From positions 1 through 47,829 of the forward strand of contig JBATBW010000069.1 of NCBI GenBank assembly GCA_049662565.1: a stretch of DNA of 47,829 nucleotides, written 5' to 3'. The stretch is from JBATBW01 sp049662565. GTDB lineage: Bacteria > Bacillota_I > Bacilli_A > Erysipelotrichales > Erysipelotrichaceae. Both the position numbers and the translations under genes were made by a program. The notes under the pieces were generated by a model. That model was not told the DNA's origin. It made no database searches and saw only the letters and a list, made by a program, of their open reading frames with translations. Below, in pieces: positions 25,439-34,386 of the stretch; positions within the stretch are counted from its first letter, which is position 1, and every line of letters starts with the position of its first letter.

Positions 25439-25460
25439 AGTAACAAAGCGGGAGTATAAT
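25431..25460 (+). promoter_or_regulatory. Strong sigma-A promoter of the type IV pilus operon
   Basis: Perfect TTGACA and TATAAT with an 18-nt spacer. Predicted start is near 25467, which leaves a leader of about 175 nt before pilB. Confidence 0.75.
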
Positions 25461-25466
25461 TAAAAT

Positions 25467-25641
25467 ACATTAAATAGAGTAAAATTATAAATTTATAAGC
25501 AATGGGGGCCTATAATTTATATGAAATAAGAAAGTTATTTTGTGATGTTTTTCCATTTCAATTCATTTTTTATTTATCAATTGCATAAATTAGAATAAGA
25601 GAGCGTTGAAAGTTTAAATAGGAAAATAAAGGGGTGAATTT
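25467..25641 (+). promoter_or_regulatory. Long leader of the pilus operon
   Basis: This stretch has no gene. It contains an AT-rich stem near 25488-25521 (ATAAATT, bulged T, ATA pairing with TATAATTTAT) that closes a loop holding AGCAATGGGGGCC. The rest is A/T-rich up to the GGGGTG ribosome site. It might be a regulatory RNA, but I do not recognise a riboswitch class in it. Confidence 0.35.
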
Positions 25642-27300
25642 ATGCAAGTAAAAATGAAAATAGGCGAGCTTCTAATTGATAGTGGTTTTATCACCCAAAA
25701 ACAGCTAGACGATGCTATTTCATATCAAAAAAATAATAGAAGTAAGCGGCTTGGAGAAATATTATTAGAATTAGGCTATGTAAATGAAAAACAACTTTTA
25801 TCAGTTTTAGGCAAGAAACTAAATATTCCAGTTGTAGAATTAAATATGATTAAGGTGGATGTTAATGTTGTTGAACTAGTTCCTAAGGATATCTGCCAAA
25901 AGAATAATATTGTCGCAATTGAAATCATTAATGACAGAGTAGTATTGGCTATCAATGATCCATTAGATTTTTATGCGATTGAAGATGTAAAAAGTTTGTT
26001 GAACTATCAAAGTGATCTTGTGTTAGCACGTAAAGCAGACATACAGGCGACAATTGATCGCTATTATGGAGAAATAGAAGCAAAGAAAGCTTCGCAAAGT
26101 ATCGCGCCTAATGAATTTTCAATCATTGATAATGTCGATGAAGGAATGAAAGATTCACCAATTGTTAAGTTAGTTAATAGCGTTATTTATAAAGCCTACA
26201 TGGACCATGCTTCGGACATTCATTTTGAACCATTTGAAAAACAATTAGTTATCAGGATAAGAGTAGATGGACAATTAATTGATTATATGAAATTAGATGT
26301 TCATGCGGCATTACAAGTTACTACGCGAATTAAGGTTATGTCCTCTTTAGATATAGCGGAAAAAAGAATTCCGCAGGATGGTCATTTTAAAATTAAAAAA
26401 GATGACGGTGATATAAATATTCGGGTAAGCAGTATGCCAACAGTATTTGGAGAAAAACTAGTATTAAGATTTTTAAACAGTGATGTTAAAGTGGATAATG
26501 ATAATCATTATGGAATGAGTGAAGATAACTATAATAAGATTGAGCGTATATTATCTAAACCATATGGAATAGTTTACATTACCGGGCCAACTGGTAGTGG
26601 TAAAACAACTACTTTATATATGATGATTGATAAAATGGCAAAAAAGAATATTAATATTTCGACTATTGAAGATCCAGTTGAAAGAACTTTAGAAAGAGTA
26701 AATCAAGTTCAAGTAAATAATTTGGCGGGGATGACATTTGAAAGAGGTTTACGATCGATGTTAAGACAAGACCCCGATGTTATATTAGTCGGAGAGACGA
26801 GAGATAAAGAAACAGCAAATATCTCGGTAAATGCTGCCATTACCGGACACTTAGTATTATCAACATTACATACCAATGATGCTGTTAGTAGCGTTGCACG
26901 TTTGTATAATATGGGTGTAGAGCATTATTTGATAGCTTCGTCTTTAATTGGTGTAGTAGCTCAACGTCTAGTTAAAAAGGTTTGTCCTCATTGTAAGGAA
27001 GAATATTTATCTACAAGTGAAGATCGTAAAATCGTGCCAAATGCTTACCGACTAACTAGAGGGAAAGGGTGTCCAGCTTGTAATCATACGGGATACTTAG
27101 GTAGGATTGCTGTACATGAAATATTGGAAATAGATAAAAATGTTCGTAGTATGATTGAAAACAAGGCGCCTAGTGAGGACATTTATCACTACTTACAGGA
27201 TAATAACTTATTAGTATCTATTAGTGAAGAAATTAAAGAATTGGTGATTAATGGTGTAACAACAATTGATGAGTTAAAACACCATTTAATTAAATATTAA
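25642..27300 (+). CDS. pilB: Type IV pilus assembly ATPase PilB/GspE
   Basis: 552 residues. It powers pilus extension from the cytoplasmic side. An N-terminal T2SSE domain (1-150) leads to the ATPase core with Walker A GPTGSGKTTT (from residue 315), Asp box, TIEDPVERTL, Walker B DPDVILVGETRD and the His box TGHLVLSTLHTND. A zinc site of CPHC (448-451) and CPAC (477-480), typical of PilB/GspE and absent from PilT, completes it. It is first in the pilus operon. Confidence 0.95.
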   Translation: MQVKMKIGELLIDSGFITQKQLDDAISYQKNNRSKRLGEILLELGYVNEKQLLSVLGKKLNIPVVELNMIKVDVNVVELVPKDICQKNNIVAIEIINDRVVLAINDPLDFYAIEDVKSLLNYQSDLVLARKADIQATIDRYYGEIEAKKASQSIAPNEFSIIDNVDEGMKDSPIVKLVNSVIYKAYMDHASDIHFEPFEKQLVIRIRVDGQLIDYMKLDVHAALQVTTRIKVMSSLDIAEKRIPQDGHFKIKKDDGDINIRVSSMPTVFGEKLVLRFLNSDVKVDNDNHYGMSEDNYNKIERILSKPYGIVYITGPTGSGKTTTLYMMIDKMAKKNINISTIEDPVERTLERVNQVQVNNLAGMTFERGLRSMLRQDPDVILVGETRDKETANISVNAAITGHLVLSTLHTNDAVSSVARLYNMGVEHYLIASSLIGVVAQRLVKKVCPHCKEEYLSTSEDRKIVPNAYRLTRGKGCPACNHTGYLGRIAVHEILEIDKNVRSMIENKAPSEDIYHYLQDNNLLVSISEEIKELVINGVTTIDELKHHLIKY

Positions 27301-27345
27301 CGATTGTCGTTAATATGGAATACAAAGTTTTCAGGGAGGGTAATA

Positions 27346-27702
27346 ATGAAAAACTTAAAAAACAAAAAAGGATTTACATTAGTAGAAATCGTAGTAGTAT
27401 TAGCAATCATCGCTATTTTAGCAGCAATCTTGATTCCAACAATGAATGGATTTGTTAATGATGCGAAAAGCAAACAACACATTGCAGAAGCAAGAGCCGC
27501 TTATGTTGCAGCTCAATACATTGTAAGTCGTGATGGAACTAATACAGCTAGTGATGCAAAAATTCAAAAATTATCGGGAATTACTGGTACAACAGTAGTA
27601 ACTGCTGCTGATGGTAAAGTGACAAAGATTGTGTTTACACCAAGTGGTAGTGGGGCAAAAGCAGTAACAATTGAAGCAGGAAAAGTAACTGTAGCTGAAT
27701 AA
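27346..27702 (+). CDS. pilA: Type IV pilin, major subunit candidate
   Basis: 118 residues from ATG 27346 after GGGAGGG; a start at 27304 would add 14 non-pilin residues. The class III signal is KNKKG followed by FTLVEIVVVLAIIAILAAILIP, with the conserved Glu5 of the mature protein. The C-terminal part is small, Thr, Val and Ala rich, and has no cysteines. It is paired with a second pilin whose first 60 residues are nearly identical. The short distance from pilB and the hairpin after it fit a highly expressed subunit. Confidence 0.92.
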   Translation: MKNLKNKKGFTLVEIVVVLAIIAILAAILIPTMNGFVNDAKSKQHIAEARAAYVAAQYIVSRDGTNTASDAKIQKLSGITGTTVVTAADGKVTKIVFTPSGSGAKAVTIEAGKVTVAE

Positions 27703-27705
27703 ATT

Positions 27706-27725
27706 AAAGGGGAGTAATCCCCTTT
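27706..27725 (+). promoter_or_regulatory. Intercistronic hairpin between the two pilin genes
   Basis: An 8-bp perfect stem AAAGGGGA / TCCCCTTT with a GTAA tetraloop, 3 bases after the first pilin. There is no U-tract, so stabilisation of the upstream pilin mRNA or partial termination is more likely than full stop. Confidence 0.5.
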
Positions 27726-27747
27726 ATTACCAAAAAAGAGGTGGCTT

Positions 27748-28122
27748 ATGAAAAATAATTCTAAAGGTTTTACTTTGGTAGAAATTGTTGTAGTATTAGC
27801 TATTATCGCTATACTTGCCGCAATCTTAATTCCGACAATGAATGGTTTTGTCAATGATGCGAAAAAGAGTCAACATATTGCTGAGGCAAGAGCAGCTTAT
27901 GTCGCAGCTCAATATATCGCAACGCGTGATGCAGAAATAGGAGATGGTCGAAATATTACTTCGGAAGAAATTAATAAATTATCAGGAATGACTGGAATAA
28001 CACAAGTAGTTATGGGAGATAACGGTAAAGTTTCTGCTATTATCTATTGGGCGGATCCAAAAAACCCTAGTGACTCTATTTGTATTGAAGCAGGTAAATA
28101 TATCCAAAAACCGGTCAAATAG
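27748..28122 (+). CDS. Second type IV pilin, tandem paralogue
   Basis: 124 residues. It has the SKG/FTLVEI cleavage site. The helix and following helix extension (to AARAAYVAAQYI-like residues) are identical to the first pilin except for a few positions, but the C-terminal 60 residues differ (an ADPKNPSDS loop, extra GDGRNITSEE). Many third-base differences in the identical part show the copy is not recent. It could be a minor or alternative fibre subunit. Confidence 0.9.
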   Translation: MKNNSKGFTLVEIVVVLAIIAILAAILIPTMNGFVNDAKKSQHIAEARAAYVAAQYIATRDAEIGDGRNITSEEINKLSGMTGITQVVMGDNGKVSAIIYWADPKNPSDSICIEAGKYIQKPVK

Positions 28123-28124
28123 TT

Positions 28125-28889
28125 ATGAACTTTTTAGAGATATATTTAGCTGTACTAATCACTATTTTGGGATTATGTATAGGGAGTTTTATTAATGTTG
28201 TCGCTTATCGTACCGTTAATCATTTGGATTTTATTCATGGAAGAAGTGAGTGTCCTAAGTGCCATACGCGGTTAGGAGTTCTTGATTTAATTCCTTTATT
28301 TTCTTATGCATTTTTGGGAGGTAAATGTCGTTATTGTAAATGTAGAATATCTGTTCGATATTTTATTGTAGAATTTGTTTGTGGGTTATTGTTTTTGGGG
28401 GCGTTTTTAGTTTTTGGTTTGAGCTATAGTCTAATTGTGGCTTTAGTTTTGATGTGTATTTTAATGATAATATGTTTAATAGATATTGATATAATGGAAA
28501 TACCAGATGTATTAAATGTATTAATTTTTCTTTTGGGTTGTATTGATTTTATAATCAACAAGAATATTAATTTCACAAGTAGAGTTATTGGTGTATTTGT
28601 TGTCGCTTTACCTATGTTTATTTTGAATTGGTTTGTGAAGGATAGTTTTGGTGGTGGTGATATTAAATTATTTGGTGCTTTAGGTTTCTTATTAGGTTAT
28701 AAGTTAATAGTTTTAACGGGGTTTATTGCTATATTATTAGCTGGTTTATATGCAATTTATTTAATAATTACAAAAAAGGTAGATTCAAAGTCACATATAC
28801 CTTTTGGTCCATATATATGTGTAGGAGCAGTGATTACTTATTTTTGGGGAATGAATATATTAACTTGGTATTTTGGTTTATATATTTAG
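28125..28889 (+). CDS. pilD: Prepilin leader peptidase (A24 family)
   Basis: 254 residues with about seven membrane helices. It cleaves prepilin leaders and can methylate the new N-terminus. The N-terminal methylase-type domain has two zinc-like pairs (CPKC and CRYC). The aspartyl protease motifs are DIDIMEIPD (Asp near 120-122) and FGGGDIKLFGALG. It starts two bases after the second pilin. Confidence 0.95.
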   Translation: MNFLEIYLAVLITILGLCIGSFINVVAYRTVNHLDFIHGRSECPKCHTRLGVLDLIPLFSYAFLGGKCRYCKCRISVRYFIVEFVCGLLFLGAFLVFGLSYSLIVALVLMCILMIICLIDIDIMEIPDVLNVLIFLLGCIDFIINKNINFTSRVIGVFVVALPMFILNWFVKDSFGGGDIKLFGALGFLLGYKLIVLTGFIAILLAGLYAIYLIITKKVDSKSHIPFGPYICVGAVITYFWGMNILTWYFGLYI

Positions 28890-28902
28890 TTAAGGTGAGA
28901 AG

Positions 28903-30090
28903 ATGGCAAGATTCAAAATAGTAGGTAGAAATATCGAAAACAAAAAGATTAAAAAAATAGTTGATGCGAAGAGTGATCAAGATGTTTTTGAGTTGATGAA
29001 AATTGAAGATATTTGTGTATATGAGATTGAGGAAGTGTTGAGTGAGGAAAGAACGGATTTCAAATTTAATAAAAAACTAGAAGCTGATTTTTGTCGACAA
29101 TTAAGCAGTATGTTGTCTAGTGGTGTTCCATTGATAAAGTCGATAAGAATCATGGAAATGCGAGAAAGCAACAAAAAGGCAATTGCCGTTTTTCAGGAAA
29201 TATATTCTTTTATTTATCAGGGTAATAGTCTAACATATGCTTTAAATGAAACAAATAGTTTTGATACATTGTTGATTAGTTTATTAAAGAGTGGGGAAGA
29301 AAATGGGCAGTTGGCGCAAACTTGTGCGCAAGCAGCAGTTTATTATGAAAATCAAAACAAAATAGAGTCAAAAATAAAGAATGCTATGATATATCCGAAG
29401 ATTTTGATGGGGGTATCTTTTTTGGCAGTTATGGCAATTTTTACTATTGTTCTACCAAAATTTGAAAAAATATTTGAAAAAATGGAATTGCCAGCTATTA
29501 CTAAATTCTTTATAATGCTGAGTAATAGTATTATGAATAATTGGATTATTTATTTGATTGGAATTCTTTTACTATTAATTATAATAAAATTTCTCTTAAA
29601 AAGACCGATGATTGCTTATAGTGTGGATAAAATAAAACTTGAACTTCCTTTGATTGGTGATTTGTGGAAAAAAATATATACTGGTCGTTTTGCTAGGACA
29701 ATGGCTTCGCTATATAGTTGTGGCGTGGTTATTGATGAAGCTGTTGCTTTGAGTGCAAGTACAGTAGACAATCTGTATATACAAAAGCAATTGATGATGG
29801 GGGTTAATAAGATAAATCAGGGACAACCTTTATCGCGGGTATTACAAGAGGTAAAGGGTTTTGATGCTAAGTTGATGGCTGTCATTTATGTAGGAGAAGA
29901 GAGTGGTGAACTTTACAAGCTTTTATATAATATGGCGGATAGTTTTGATTATGAATCGGAGAATTCTTCTAATAAAATGGTGGCATTAATGGAACCAATA
30001 ATGATTGTTTTTCTTGCCTGTGTAGTATTTTTAATTGTGATATCGGTATTACTACCAATATTACAAAGTTATAGTGTTGTTGGCGGATAG
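28903..30090 (+). CDS. pilC: Type IV pilus platform protein PilC/GspF
   Basis: 395 residues. Two repeated GspF domains carry FCRQLSSMLSSGVPLIKSIRIM and FARTMASLYSCGVVIDEAVALS, with three membrane helices (near 170-190, 215-235, 365-390). It is the inner-membrane rotor on which PilB acts. Confidence 0.94.
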   Translation: MARFKIVGRNIENKKIKKIVDAKSDQDVFELMKIEDICVYEIEEVLSEERTDFKFNKKLEADFCRQLSSMLSSGVPLIKSIRIMEMRESNKKAIAVFQEIYSFIYQGNSLTYALNETNSFDTLLISLLKSGEENGQLAQTCAQAAVYYENQNKIESKIKNAMIYPKILMGVSFLAVMAIFTIVLPKFEKIFEKMELPAITKFFIMLSNSIMNNWIIYLIGILLLLIIIKFLLKRPMIAYSVDKIKLELPLIGDLWKKIYTGRFARTMASLYSCGVVIDEAVALSASTVDNLYIQKQLMMGVNKINQGQPLSRVLQEVKGFDAKLMAVIYVGEESGELYKLLYNMADSFDYESENSSNKMVALMEPIMIVFLACVVFLIVISVLLPILQSYSVVGG

Positions 30091-30101
30091 GGGTGGATAT
30101 T

Positions 30102-31439
30102 ATGAAGATAGTAAATATTAATAATAATTCAATAGACATTTTTGATGAAAAGAGCAATTTTATATCTTTGCCTTTGGAAAAGGGTGTAGTGCTTAATGGT
30201 GTTATATTAAATTATGAGAGACTTAAGGCAATAGTTGCAGATAATGTTAATGTATTTAAGAATGCAAAAATAGTAATTGACAGTTCAAATATTGTCATAA
30301 AAGTTTTCATGGCGCCAAAACTAAAAAAGGATCATTTGATTGAGGTTGCAAAAAGAGAATTCAATTTAAATAGCGATGATTATGTTTATGGAATGAATGT
30401 TTTGGAGAAAAAAAATCGCAATCTAATAATTGCTTATGCTGTTCCTAAAGATTTGATTGAGCCGTATAGTGAGTTATTCTCAAAATGTAAAATTGACAGT
30501 ATTGATTTCAGTATAAATATGATAATTAACTATGTTCGTTCTAATATGGAGTACAAAGAGAAGACATTTGCTCTTAATGTAGTGAACGATAATTTGTATA
30601 TAGCGGTAATGTTTTATAAAGGAGAGTATAGTTTAACATCAAGAGGAAGAATAATTAATGATAAAGGCACGGATGCTTATTATCGAGAATTGGCTAATAT
30701 GGTTTTGACTAATATTGACTTTTACAAATCGCAAAAATTTGAAGGTGATATTGATGGGGCTTATTTTCAAGGGATGAATGAAAATGATTTTCAATCTTTA
30801 AAATCTATATTAATAAATGAAGTCAATTATCCAAATTATAAAATTGCAAGGGTGTTTGATGATGAAAGTGCTTTTGTTCATTTTAACAGCAAAGTACAAA
30901 GTATTAATTTAAATAATGTCTATATTGATTCTTTGAAAAAGAAAATTAAGATTAATAAGATGATTTTAATTGATACTATCGTTGTTTTGCTTGTATTGAT
31001 TAGTAGTGTTGGATTTATTGTTGTTAATACTTTAAATGATAAATTTATTAAAGAACAAAGTGAATTATTGGCGGAAACAAAAAATAAAGATAAAATCCAA
31101 GAATTTAATAATTTGTTATTAGAGAATCAAAATATTGCAAATCATATGAGTGAAATAAAAGATTTGAAAAATAAATTATCAAAGATTACCATACTGGATG
31201 GGAAGAAATTAGAAAAGCTAAATAGTGTGGGCAAAATAGTTAATGTATCTTATAATTCTGCAGATGATGTAGTTAATATTAGTTATTCGGTATCAACGGC
31301 TAGCCAATCAAGTGAAGTAGTGAGACTAGTTCGCGAATTGAATATTATTAAGGACTTGAATTATACTGGTTACAACAAGGCGGGCGATAGTTATATTTTA
31401 GTTATTAATGGCAAGTTGAGAGAAAGTAAAGGAGAATAA
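30102..31439 (+). CDS. pilM: Fused PilM-PilN pilus assembly protein
   Basis: 445 residues from ATG 30102; GTG 30093 lies in the GGGGTGG ribosome site and is unlikely. The cytoplasmic N-terminal half (1-280) resembles the actin-like PilM/GspL fold: MKIVNINNNSIDIF, an alternating beta/alpha layout. One membrane helix (about 287-308) follows, then a coiled coil and a small ferredoxin-like PilN domain. In most organisms these are two proteins (PilM, PilN). PilO follows directly, as expected for the alignment complex. Divergent sequence; call from layout and context. Confidence 0.78.
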   Translation: MKIVNINNNSIDIFDEKSNFISLPLEKGVVLNGVILNYERLKAIVADNVNVFKNAKIVIDSSNIVIKVFMAPKLKKDHLIEVAKREFNLNSDDYVYGMNVLEKKNRNLIIAYAVPKDLIEPYSELFSKCKIDSIDFSINMIINYVRSNMEYKEKTFALNVVNDNLYIAVMFYKGEYSLTSRGRIINDKGTDAYYRELANMVLTNIDFYKSQKFEGDIDGAYFQGMNENDFQSLKSILINEVNYPNYKIARVFDDESAFVHFNSKVQSINLNNVYIDSLKKKIKINKMILIDTIVVLLVLISSVGFIVVNTLNDKFIKEQSELLAETKNKDKIQEFNNLLLENQNIANHMSEIKDLKNKLSKITILDGKKLEKLNSVGKIVNVSYNSADDVVNISYSVSTASQSSEVVRLVRELNIIKDLNYTGYNKAGDSYILVINGKLRESKGE

Positions 31440-31440
31440 T

Positions 31441-31989
31441 ATGATCAAATTAAATAAAAGAGAAAAAATATTGATTAATGTTCTTTTTGTTTTAGTCTTA
31501 GTCGTTGGATCTTTGAAGTTTATTTTGGAGCCGAATTTTGCCAAGTATCAAGAAAATATACCTATTATGGAAGATATAAAAAATCAAATTACCACTTTAG
31601 AAAAAACGAAAGTAGAATTAGATAAAGCAAAAATTGAAAATGAATCATTAACAAAACAGTTTGGGGAGTTAGTTAAAACTTTTAGTGATGACAGTTTTAC
31701 AGAGGAAGCAGATAAAGTTATTACCAAATATTTTAGCCAAAATGGTCTTTCAATCGATAGATTACAAATTGGTGGAATTACCGAAGGTGAGCAACCATCA
31801 GGATATTCTAATATGCAAAAAATAGATATCCAAGTTGAGGGTAAAACTTCGATTGGTAGCTTGCAAAATGTCATTGATGAATTAAGAAAATTGAGTAATG
31901 TAAGTGTAACTTTATATAATGCCGATTTAATTCATAATTCAACAGAATATAGTTATTCAGTTATTTTAGGAGTGTATATTAATAAATGA
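31441..31989 (+). CDS. pilO: PilO-like pilus assembly protein
   Basis: 182 residues. It has one N-terminal membrane helix (around 9-29), a coiled coil (35-80) and a ferredoxin-like C-terminal domain, the PilO layout. It starts two bases after the fused pilMN and overlaps the next gene by 4 bases. PilN and PilO dimerise to link the cytoplasmic motor to the fibre. Sequence similarity to known PilO is low, so this rests on topology and place. Confidence 0.75.
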   Translation: MIKLNKREKILINVLFVLVLVVGSLKFILEPNFAKYQENIPIMEDIKNQITTLEKTKVELDKAKIENESLTKQFGELVKTFSDDSFTEEADKVITKYFSQNGLSIDRLQIGGITEGEQPSGYSNMQKIDIQVEGKTSIGSLQNVIDELRKLSNVSVTLYNADLIHNSTEYSYSVILGVYINK

Positions 31990-33071
31990 TAAAAAAAACA
32001 CTTGGGAAGGAAGGTAGTGCATTAATTGTAGTGCTTACTACTTTAATGATAATTGCTTTTTTAGTATTAAGTAGTTCAACATTAATGTTGAACTTCTTTA
32101 ATGCGGAAAAAAGAAGAGTAGATGAACAGCAAGCCTACCTAAGTGCGAAAAGTGTAGTTGACGTGATTGCTTCTACTATTGTAGATGAACAGTCGTCAAT
32201 AATTAATCCTTTAAATAGTTTAGGCATTAACCAAGAATTAAATATTACTGATTTTAATTTTACAGATAATAGCTATGGGCAAGTCATTAGTACTAAAATT
32301 ACACGCACTAGCAATAATGACTATATAATTAAGAGTAAAGTGCAAGTGAATAATATTAGTAAAGAAGTATCTTTGTTGATGAATAAAACATCGACAACTG
32401 AGTCAACTGGTAATTCGACTAATGAAGATAGTTACAAAGGCGGTTATTATATTACTGATTCTTACATTCAAAATAAATTGGATGTTACTGGTATCAAATT
32501 CAATATTATTGATTTTGATTCGAGTAAAATTATAGGTAAATATACTCAAATTGAAGAGGATGAGAAAGATATTAGACCAGAATGGGCGAATTTAAGTGAT
32601 AAAAATATTGAAAGTTCGGATAGAATTTCGAACTATTTAGGCGGACATTATTATGATGATGATAATTGGAACTTCCGTAATCTCGGTAACCATATTGATC
32701 CAAGTGCTACTGCGGAAAACCCCGTAGTTTTTGTAGTATATAATGAAAGACAAGTTATTGATAAACCGATATTAAAAGATGCCAACGGTAAGCCTAATGT
32801 CCTATTTGTCATCAAAGAGGGTGCTGGATTGACAATTAAGAAAAGTTCTGGTGTAGATGTCAATGCCGTCGTTTATGCCGAAGAGGATAGCGAGTTCATA
32901 TTTGGAATGAGTGGAGCAACAACAAATTTTAATGGTTCAATTATTTCTTTTGGTGTAACTAGATTCTTAGGGGACGTAAATTTGACTTATTTGGCAAGAA
33001 AAGAAGATAGTGATATTGTTATTATTAAAAACAAATACAAGGTTGTTAAATATATGGGTGAGGGTGCATGA
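31986..33071 (+). CDS. PilX/GspK-like pilus-associated protein
   Basis: 361 residues. A short basic start, KKTLGKEGSALIVVLTTLMI, gives a pilin-like membrane helix with the G-S cleavage-like position. A large extracellular domain follows. It lacks the FTLxE motif and the Glu5, which are also unusual in PilX and GspK proteins. It has a late beta-rich part (NAVVYAEEDSEF) that looks like a parallel beta-helix end. It probably sits at the fibre tip or base. It overlaps pilO and the next minor pilin. Confidence 0.65.
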   Translation: MIKKTLGKEGSALIVVLTTLMIIAFLVLSSSTLMLNFFNAEKRRVDEQQAYLSAKSVVDVIASTIVDEQSSIINPLNSLGINQELNITDFNFTDNSYGQVISTKITRTSNNDYIIKSKVQVNNISKEVSLLMNKTSTTESTGNSTNEDSYKGGYYITDSYIQNKLDVTGIKFNIIDFDSSKIIGKYTQIEEDEKDIRPEWANLSDKNIESSDRISNYLGGHYYDDDNWNFRNLGNHIDPSATAENPVVFVVYNERQVIDKPILKDANGKPNVLFVIKEGAGLTIKKSSGVDVNAVVYAEEDSEFIFGMSGATTNFNGSIISFGVTRFLGDVNLTYLARKEDSDIVIIKNKYKVVKYMGEGA

Positions 33072-33826
33072 GAAAATTGAATAATAAGGGCATGACCTTA
33101 ATCGAAGTTATGGCGGCTGTTGTAATATTGACTATTTGTGGTTTATTATTGTTGAATGGGTTTTTAATGAGTTTTAATATGAAGGAACAGAATATTGATT
33201 TTGCCAACCAAGTACAACAAAGTATCAACCAAGTAGAAAGTGATGTTGTTGTTACACAAAACAATATTACGGTTAGTTTTAAAGTGTTAGGTAGTAATAT
33301 CTCTACTAATGCTATAAGTAAAAATTATGTAAACGAAAAGATTAATTTTAAATATTTAGAAGTTATATCAAATATGAAAGATAGTGTAGTAAGTGCAATT
33401 AATGATGTGGCAATTAATTGTTTTAATACGCCTATTGAAGAACTAAAAAAGGCGACATATCCATATCCGGTAAATTATTATAATAATACGTATATGAGAG
33501 AATTTATCTACATGAATTATTATCCTGACGGGTGGCCAATATTTGATCAAACTAAGTATTCACAACAATTGGATAGCGTAACATTATACATCCAGCCATA
33601 TGTATATTATTATTCAGGGTCAAACGTTAGTGAAGATATAATTATTTATGCTGGTAGCGATCCAAAATTTGGCGGGTTTTGGGGCATACGTGCAGTATAT
33701 GTTGATGGTAAATGGTATTGGCAACCAAATGCTTATAATAAAGCGGATAGTATCAGTATAGTGAATAAAACAAATAATGATATGAAGTTATTGATTCAAA
33801 ATGGCACATTGATTGAATTAAAGTGA
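33068..33826 (+). CDS. Minor pilin with an aromatic-rich extracellular domain
   Basis: 252 residues. It starts with LNNKG/MTLIEVMAAVVILTICG, a class III prepilin signal and helix with Glu5. The C-terminal domain (100-252) is unusually rich in Tyr, Trp and Pro (YPYPVNYYNN, YMNYYPDGWP, GGFWGIRAVYVDGKWYW). This composition suits a surface ligand-binding or adhesin module. No match to a known domain was recognised. Confidence 0.8.
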   Translation: MRKLNNKGMTLIEVMAAVVILTICGLLLLNGFLMSFNMKEQNIDFANQVQQSINQVESDVVVTQNNITVSFKVLGSNISTNAISKNYVNEKINFKYLEVISNMKDSVVSAINDVAINCFNTPIEELKKATYPYPVNYYNNTYMREFIYMNYYPDGWPIFDQTKYSQQLDSVTLYIQPYVYYYSGSNVSEDIIIYAGSDPKFGGFWGIRAVYVDGKWYWQPNAYNKADSISIVNKTNNDMKLLIQNGTLIELK

Positions 33827-33833
33827 GGTTACT

Positions 33834-34322
33834 ATGACTAAAAAAAACAAAGGCGGTTTTACATTAATTGAAATAGTAGTTACTATGTCAATTTTGACCA
33901 TAGTTGTTTTAGTGTGCGGAAGTTTACTACAAGTGTCTATTCATAAATTTATACAAGATGGAGAAACGACAAATGAGAGATTGATGGTTGAGGGAATTGA
34001 GAATACAGTATTAAATAAGGTTAGATATAGTACTAATGTTGTTTTGGGTGAAAAAGTAGCGGGTTATCATAATATTTATTTTGAAAATGGTCATCTGATG
34101 ATCGATGGAGTTGATGTTTTTGACGATACTTATTATTTGGATAATAGTATTGATGGTAGTTTTTCGAAAAAAAGCAGTAATATTTTAGGTTTTGATCTAG
34201 TGGTAACTAATAAAAATGATAAAACCACACGCAAAGATTGGGCAGTAAATTTAGTTAATATGGAGTTAAATAATTCTAGTATTGTAAATAGTAGTGGTAA
34301 TATCATTTCTTATAAGGAATAA
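33834..34322 (+). CDS. Minor pilin (PilW/GspJ-like)
   Basis: 162 residues. It begins NKGG/FTLIEIVVTMSILTIVVLV, a prepilin signal with Glu5, then a small beta-rich domain. It is last in the operon and followed by a terminator. Together with the two genes before it, it probably forms the priming tip complex. ATG 33834 follows GAGGTT. Confidence 0.82.
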   Translation: MTKKNKGGFTLIEIVVTMSILTIVVLVCGSLLQVSIHKFIQDGETTNERLMVEGIENTVLNKVRYSTNVVLGEKVAGYHNIYFENGHLMIDGVDVFDDTYYLDNSIDGSFSKKSSNILGFDLVVTNKNDKTTRKDWAVNLVNMELNNSSIVNSSGNIISYKE

Positions 34323-34324
34323 TA

Positions 34325-34380
34325 GTAAAAAAAACAAACATTTATGAAGTTCTCCACTTCATTATCGTGTTTGTTTTTTG
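34325..34380. terminator. Bidirectional terminator between the pilus operon and the helicase
   Basis: Outer stem AAAAAACAAACA / TGTTTGTTTTTT and inner stem ATGAAGT / ACTTCAT. T-runs follow on both strands, so it serves both convergent genes. Confidence 0.85.
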
Positions 34381-34386
34381 ATTATC

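Noticed and set aside
27297..27854. Minus-strand open frames opposite the two pilin genes
   Set aside because: They mirror each other because the pilin helices are repeated; they lack ribosome sites and lie opposite clear pilins.
31986..33071. TGA as a tryptophan codon (Mollicutes code)
   Set aside because: TGA functions as the stop for pilO, the PilX-like gene and others at ATGA overlaps, and tryptophans in all proteins use TGG.
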